This document shows, piece by piece, positions 59,304 to 64,000 of a stretch of 64,000 bases of DNA (positions are counted from its first letter, which is position 1; each line of letters opens with the position of its first letter). Under the pieces are notes generated by a model. The model worked only from the letters and a program-made list of their open reading frames with translations, was not told the origin of the DNA and did not search any database. The stretch lies in NCBI RefSeq assembly GCF_905404315.1, contig NC_066281.1:14288001-14352000 (forward strand), given 5' to 3'. Origin of the DNA: Leptidea sinapis. Lineage: Eukaryota; Arthropoda; Insecta; Lepidoptera; Pieridae. Both the position numbers and the translations under genes were made by a program.

Positions 59304-59750
59304 TTATACCCTCGTCCCATGAAATGACGCGCTGTGATTGGTCGGCTGTTGTGACGTATTACCCCCGGAAGAGACACGTAACAAAGGTGATGGGACTAAA
59401 TTTGTTTGTTCATTCAACAATGTAAACATGTTATTTTTGTGTTTTATTATTTCTAATTGCTCTAACACATTTAAGCGAAATCCTTTTTCACATGTATGTA
59501 AAATATTAAAATTATTATTGTTTCCGAGTGAGTGACTTGTATCAATTAAATGTTTCGCGAAGTGTGACTTTTCGGGATGATTATTCCTAAATGCGGCAAT
59601 ATGCTCCTTTAATCTAATTTCGAAATTTCGACCTGTTTGACCTATATATACCCCGTTACAAGTGTCACAACTTAGTTTATAAACGCCGGATTTTTCGGAA
59701 TTATTTAATTGATCTTTGCCATTACATATTCAACTGACATTGTGACTCGT
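59304..59750 (-). pseudogene. Penelope GIY-YIG endonuclease domain
   Basis: The - frame ending at a TAA (59304-59306) reads SGVYKLSCDTCNGVYIGQTGRNFEIRLKEHIAAFRNNHPEKSHFAKHLIDT, then CEKGFRLNVLEQLEI and NEQTNLVPSPLLRV. GVY...GVYIGQTGR, Arg in RLKEH and Glu in LEQLEI fit the GIY-YIG nuclease core with the Cys pair typical of Penelope. It is separated from the RT by frame damage at 59750-59900. Confidence 0.8.
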
Positions 59751-59900
59751 TCGGAAGGACACATTAATATTGTTTTTGCTAAATATTTTAGCTATTTTAT
59801 CTGATATTGGACCAATATATGTCAAACTACCCACATATTTGGTATTTGATTGTGGTGGGACGGGATAAAGTTCTGAATTAATTAAATGTTTTGTTTATCT

Positions 59901-61501
59901 TTAATTAATTTGTTCACTAACTGTTTTTGAATAGCCGTTGGAAACCGCGATTTGGTATATTGTATTAAGTTCTTTCGCGAAGCTGTCACGGGACAGTGGA
60001 ACTGACATTAATCTGTGAACATAGCAGCGGAAGGCCGCTAGTTTATGTTGTACGGGGTGGCAAGATGACGCGGGAATAGCAATATCTGTATATGACGGCT
60101 TTCTATAGATTTGGAATTCTAATTTATTATTTACTCTTGTTAATGTTAAATCCAAAAAATTTAAAGATTGGTTTGATTCTAATTCCAATTTAATTTAAAT
60201 TTGGGTGGATCTTATTAATTTTATTAATAAAAAGATCGATTTGACGTTCGGTGCTTGTCCAGCAAATTATTATGTCGTCAACGCATCGGTAATACAACAG
60301 GATATGTGGGTCTCTCACCACGTAATTACACTCAAAATTATCCATAAATATTTCAGCCATAATTGGACTTAATGGTGATCCCATTGCTAATCCTTCCTTT
60401 TGGCGATAGAATTGATTTTTGAATTTAAAATAATTTTGTTTCATACATAACCTAGTAAGATTGATGATGTCATCCTTTTCACCGGGATGTATCCTCTGTT
60501 TTTCAAAGAGATCATCAAGGATAATTAAACTTTGTTCATATGGAACATTGGTAAATAAACTATCTACATCGAGAGACAATAATTTGGCATTTGGTGGAAG
60601 GTTGGTATTTTTTACTTCATTTATCAAATCTAGACTATTTTTCAAACTATACTGAGGGTTGAACAATGATTTGTTTTTTATTATTACATTAAGTTTTTTG
60701 GCAAGGTCGTACGTCGGGGCACCGATATAAGAAACTACTGGACGGACAGGATTATTTTCTTTGTGAATTTTAGGTAATAAAATCCGTATAAGATGATGGG
60801 AGGTCGCGGGTTCATGGGAACTACGTATTTTAATTTACTTGGAGAAATAAATGACGAATTTTTGATGGACTCTTTTAATTCTGAAGTAAAGTTTTTAGTG
60901 GGGTCTGAGTTCAGACGCTCGAAATCGTCGGTTTGTATTATATGATTTACTTTCTGTACATAATCGTTTTTATTTAGAATAACAATACAATTACCTTTAT
61001 CGGCTTTTGAAATGACTAAATTTTCTTGATTTAATTTATTTTGTAAAGAAGTAAAACATGTTTATCTGAAGTGTTTTGGTTATATGTGGTACACGATGGT
61101 TTTTTCAAAAGGGTCGCAATTTGATTTCTAACGGCCATATCTTGTTGACTTCTAACACACGCCACTTCTGAATCTACTGCCAATGTATCAAGGATTTTTT
61201 GGTTAAGACCCGGTCTGATATTGTATTTAAGGCCTCTTTGTAGTAATGAAATTTCAGGGGGAGAAAGTTGTGTTGTTGATAGATTTTTGACGCGCGTATA
61301 GAATTGGTGGACCGTGTTTTGTGCATCATCGTGATAGGAGTTATTGTTTTGACTATCCCGTAATAGCTGTGTCAATTTTCTAGACTGTATTTGATATTTT
61401 TCTTGTACTAGTCTATTGGCTAATTCCCGCGCTTTATTGTCTAAAATGTCAAACTCGATATTATGTAATTTGAATGTCAATTCGGAATATAACACTCTCA
61501 A
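59901..61501 (-). pseudogene. Penelope reverse transcriptase, frameshifted
   Basis: 61031-61501 is the N-terminal region (MRVLYSELTFKLHNIEFDILDNKARELANR, QNKILDTL-like). The next frames (about 60670-61030) carry VISKADKGNCIVILNKNDY, a Penelope hallmark. 60190-60666 has LLSLDVDSLFTNVPYEQSL, KEGLAMGSPLSPIMAEIFM and YYRCVDDIIICW, where YVDD is replaced by CVDD. 59901-60188 has LNFLDLTLTRVNNKLEFQIYRKPSYTD. At least three frame changes and probable stops near 60700-60850. Confidence 0.85.
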
Positions 61502-61611
61502 GTGAAGCTTGAGATTGTCTCTAACTGAAAACCAATATCGGCACTCTTCGTTTAACCATATTTGTTTACATTTATTTACGGCTATAGTACTTGCGCGTGA
61601 ATGTGTTTTAG

Positions 61612-64000
61612 ATCAATTTCAATTCAATTTCAAATATTCTTTATTACAAATAAGATTAATTACAGACTTATTAGCTAGTATGTGTAACCTAGTTAATAAA
61701 TGTAATGATATTTTAAAATACATATTTTTTAAAAGTGCCAAGACTCATTTAAAATTTATAAAAAGAGATTATTATAATAAAGTTACATAAAGGGCATATA
61801 AAGTAACAAACAAAGTCAAGTAGATTTACATTATGAAAGCTTTAGTGGCAGCAATTCATTTATAAACAAAATTGTAATTATTAGGATTAGTAACATACGC
61901 ACAGGTGATGTTGCGTTGTGACAAGAAACAGCGAGAATCGCGAACCGGTTCAGTAAACTCGAGCAAGCGCGCGAGCAGGCTAGAACAACCCGTCCTTAAT
62001 ACTGTTAATACGGTCGGTTTTAGCGTAGAGGCGCCGAACTAGTGGACGGATTACACTTTTGTTAAAAGGTGATTCATTGCACTCATAGAAACTAATAGTG
62101 ATGGACGATGCTATTATGCTTATCGATAGATGACAATCGGGTTTTTGGTATTTTACACAAATTTTTCACTAGTTTATTTTTACTGGCGGGATTTTTGTGT
62201 ATGTAAAATTCTTCAGACAGTTTGTAGATGTACGTGTCGATTCTTGGAAAACCAATCTGTAGGTGAAGGTTTTGCAGGTTGGTACGGAAGGGTGGGTTAT
62301 AGGCGTATTTTAGTGCTTTATTTTGAATGACTTGGAGTTTATTAATGTTGCGAGGGGAAGTATTACACCATACAGGACACGCATATGTAATGCATGGTCG
62401 AACCAGTGTCTGATAAATTCTAAGTTTCGTACGGCTGCTTAGTTGACTGCGTCTATTAAGTACAGGAGATAAGGCATTGAGTGATTTTATACCTTTTATA
62501 TGGAGATTTGTAAGATTTACGTTCCAATTGATTTTGTTATCCAGAAAGGTACCCAAGTATTTTACAGAGGGACTCCACGGTACCTGAAAGTCACCAATTT
62601 TCAGTTTACGTCTTGGGAGACAACGTTTACGAGTGAAAACGATGGCTTCAGTTTTAGATTCATTTATCTTCAGCTTCCAGGTTCTAAAGTAATCTAAGAG
62701 TTGATCTATGGCAAGTTGTAATCTGCTTATGATCAAATCCATATCCTCAGATGACGTAAAACATGCAGTGTCATCGGCATAACATGCTATACTTGTCAGC
62801 CTCTGGACGGGTATGTCATTGAGGAACATGATAAAGCAGTAGGGGCCTAAAATAGAACCTTGTGGGACGCCCGCAGTAACAGGAAATGGTCGGGATGAAT
62901 TATTTTTTATGTGTACTTTAAAACTACGATCAGATAGGTATGATTGAATCATTTTAGTTAGTGAAATTGGTAGTCCGAAAGAAAGGAGTTTGCGGAGAAG
63001 ACCTTTATGCCAGACTGTGTCAAATGCCTTCTCAATATCTAAGAGAAACATTCCGGTGGATTGTTTTAGGTTGAGATTATTTGACACCGTTTCTTCAACT
63101 CTAGCAAGCTGCTGGACTGTGGAGTGACCTTGGACCGAAACCCAAATTGCTCATCAATCAGGTATTTGTCAGTTGATCGTAGCAGGCGAGAGTACAGAAT
63201 CTTTTCAAATAATTTACCAAGGCAGGGCAACAGGCTGATCGGTCGATATGATGCTGGGGTGGTCCGATATTTACCAGCCTTATGGATCGCTATCACTTTT
63301 GCAGATTTCCAAGGAGATGGAAAATGGCTGAGTGTCAAACATGAATTAAAAATTTTTTGTTAAAAATAGAATCGCCTTACGGGGAAGGTTCTTGATCAGG
63401 ATGTTGGTGACCTCATCAGCACCAGAGGCCTGTCGCAGTTTTAAGCTAGCAATACCTTTAACGACTTCATTTGGTCGGACAAGGAAAATGGATTCAATTT
63501 GAGTTTCCTTTTCTAAGCGAGTCAGTGAGCAATCGATAAGCTCGTCATGATTGCTGGGCCATTCACTTGTCAGCAGCATATTATTAAAGAATGTCCTACC
63601 CAATAGGTTGCATTGTTCTTGGATCGTATTGGTTACTAGGCCGTTCTCCAAGTGTAACGCAGGTATAGGGTTTGTCGAGTTAGAACGCAAACCTTTGACT
63701 AGTCGCCAAATATCAGAGCTAGGATTGTCCACCCTCTTTAGTTTTAAATCCCATTCGTAGTCATTATATCTTGTTATTGCTATGCGAATTTGAGATTTTA
63801 ATTTGATTTATACGATTAATTAAAATTCTTTTAACAAGTAAGTTTCTTTCAAGTAGCGAGTACCTACGAAGACGGTTTTTATGTTTTATGAGACGTTTAA
63901 TGCGACGAGGCAGAGAAAGAGAGCTCCAAGGTGTCAATGATGAAAAGGGGACAGATAAATCTCTTGCTTGTAACAGGGACTTCTGAAACTTGCTAATAGT
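61612..64000 (-). mobile_element. jockey-clade LINE, 5' end off the window
   Basis: RT on -: 63346-63732 (SDIWRLVKGLRS, KLRQASGADEVTNILIKNLP), 63066-63338 (FPSPWKSAKVIAIHKAGK, SYRPISLLPCLGKLFEKIL, FGFRSK), 62092-63087 (FLLDIEKAFDTVWHKGLL, TAGVPQGSILGPYCF, ACYADDTACF, TYACPVWCNTSPRNINKLQVIQNKALK). Frame changes near 63340 and 63080 are small. The 3' UTR runs to about 61612, with an AATAAAGAATATTTGAAATT tail. The endonuclease and ORF1 are beyond the window. Confidence 0.85.

Larger units (their letters stand above)
59190..61505 (-). mobile_element. Penelope-like retroelement
   Basis: On - it encodes, in order: an N-terminal helical region, a Penelope RT and a GIY-YIG endonuclease. It ends in the conserved CGACACGTGTTTCGCCTCTA region (59207-59226 on +) with a hammerhead-like fold. 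Frames are broken in several places. It is probably intronic or intergenic upstream of the seen kelch exons. Confidence 0.88.

Noticed and set aside
1..64000. CRISPR array, bacterial operon, phage or integron
   Set aside because: The only regular repeat array is the tandem minisatellite without spacers; all coding signals are eukaryotic genes or transposons.
1..64000. Canonical tRNA or rRNA genes
   Set aside because: No full cloverleaf or rRNA core was recognised by eye; the only tRNA-like stretch (44085-44215) looks like a SINE head. A dedicated tRNA scan could change this.

Overview
The window is nuclear DNA from an insect, most likely a moth or butterfly. The background is AT-rich, intron-containing genes have GC-rich exons with GT-AG junctions, and the repeats are a lepidopteran-type mixture (BEL/Pao, CR1-like, jockey-like, RTE and Penelope retroelements, Harbinger-, pogo- and piggyBac-like DNA transposons, and a short repeat carried about seven times). 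There is no sign of bacterial or organellar sequence. The lepidopteran assignment rests on recognising repeat families from memory, not on a database search.

Two host genes can be assembled from splice sites and reading-frame phase. On the + strand, exons from about 16409 to 27457 encode a small protein with two double-stranded-RNA-binding domains (286 aa from the first usable ATG), followed by a poly(A) signal at 28248. On the - strand, exons from 58966 down to 47185 encode the C-terminal part of a kelch-repeat protein (about 508 aa present; the 5' end lies beyond the right edge), with a poly(A) signal at 47111-47116. The genes converge on about 19 kb of transposon-rich intergenic DNA.

Layout: 1-4.3 kb, a CR1-like LINE on -, 3' end off the window. 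5.7-7.0 kb, an RTE fragment. 9.2-9.9 kb, a TTAA-flanked piggyBac-like non-autonomous element. 10.0-16.2 kb, a BEL/Pao retrotransposon with two LTRs. 16.4-28.3 kb, the dsRNA-binding gene, its introns holding LINE pieces, a Harbinger derivative, short repeats and a long palindrome. 28.5-38.4 kb, a jockey-like LINE split by a second BEL/Pao element that has three LTRs. 38.6-39.5 kb, an RTE-like tail split by another LINE tail. 40.5-46.5 kb, a MITE, a fold-back element and a pogo-like transposon. 47.1-59.0 kb, the kelch gene, its introns holding RTE and CR1-like pieces, an unclassified terminal-inverted-repeat transposon and a 22-bp minisatellite. 59.2-61.5 kb, a Penelope-like element. 61.6-64.0 kb, a jockey element running off the right edge.

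Almost every transposon coding region is broken. The best preserved is the BEL/Pao element at 10-16 kb, which has one long frame interrupted by only two stop codons. The most interesting signals are nested insertions with exact target-site duplications, a three-LTR structure, an unclassified transposon at 52.7-55.5 kb, long palindromes inside introns, inverted short repeats flanking two exons of the dsRNA-binding gene, and a hammerhead-like motif at the Penelope end. I see no coherent new multi-gene system.
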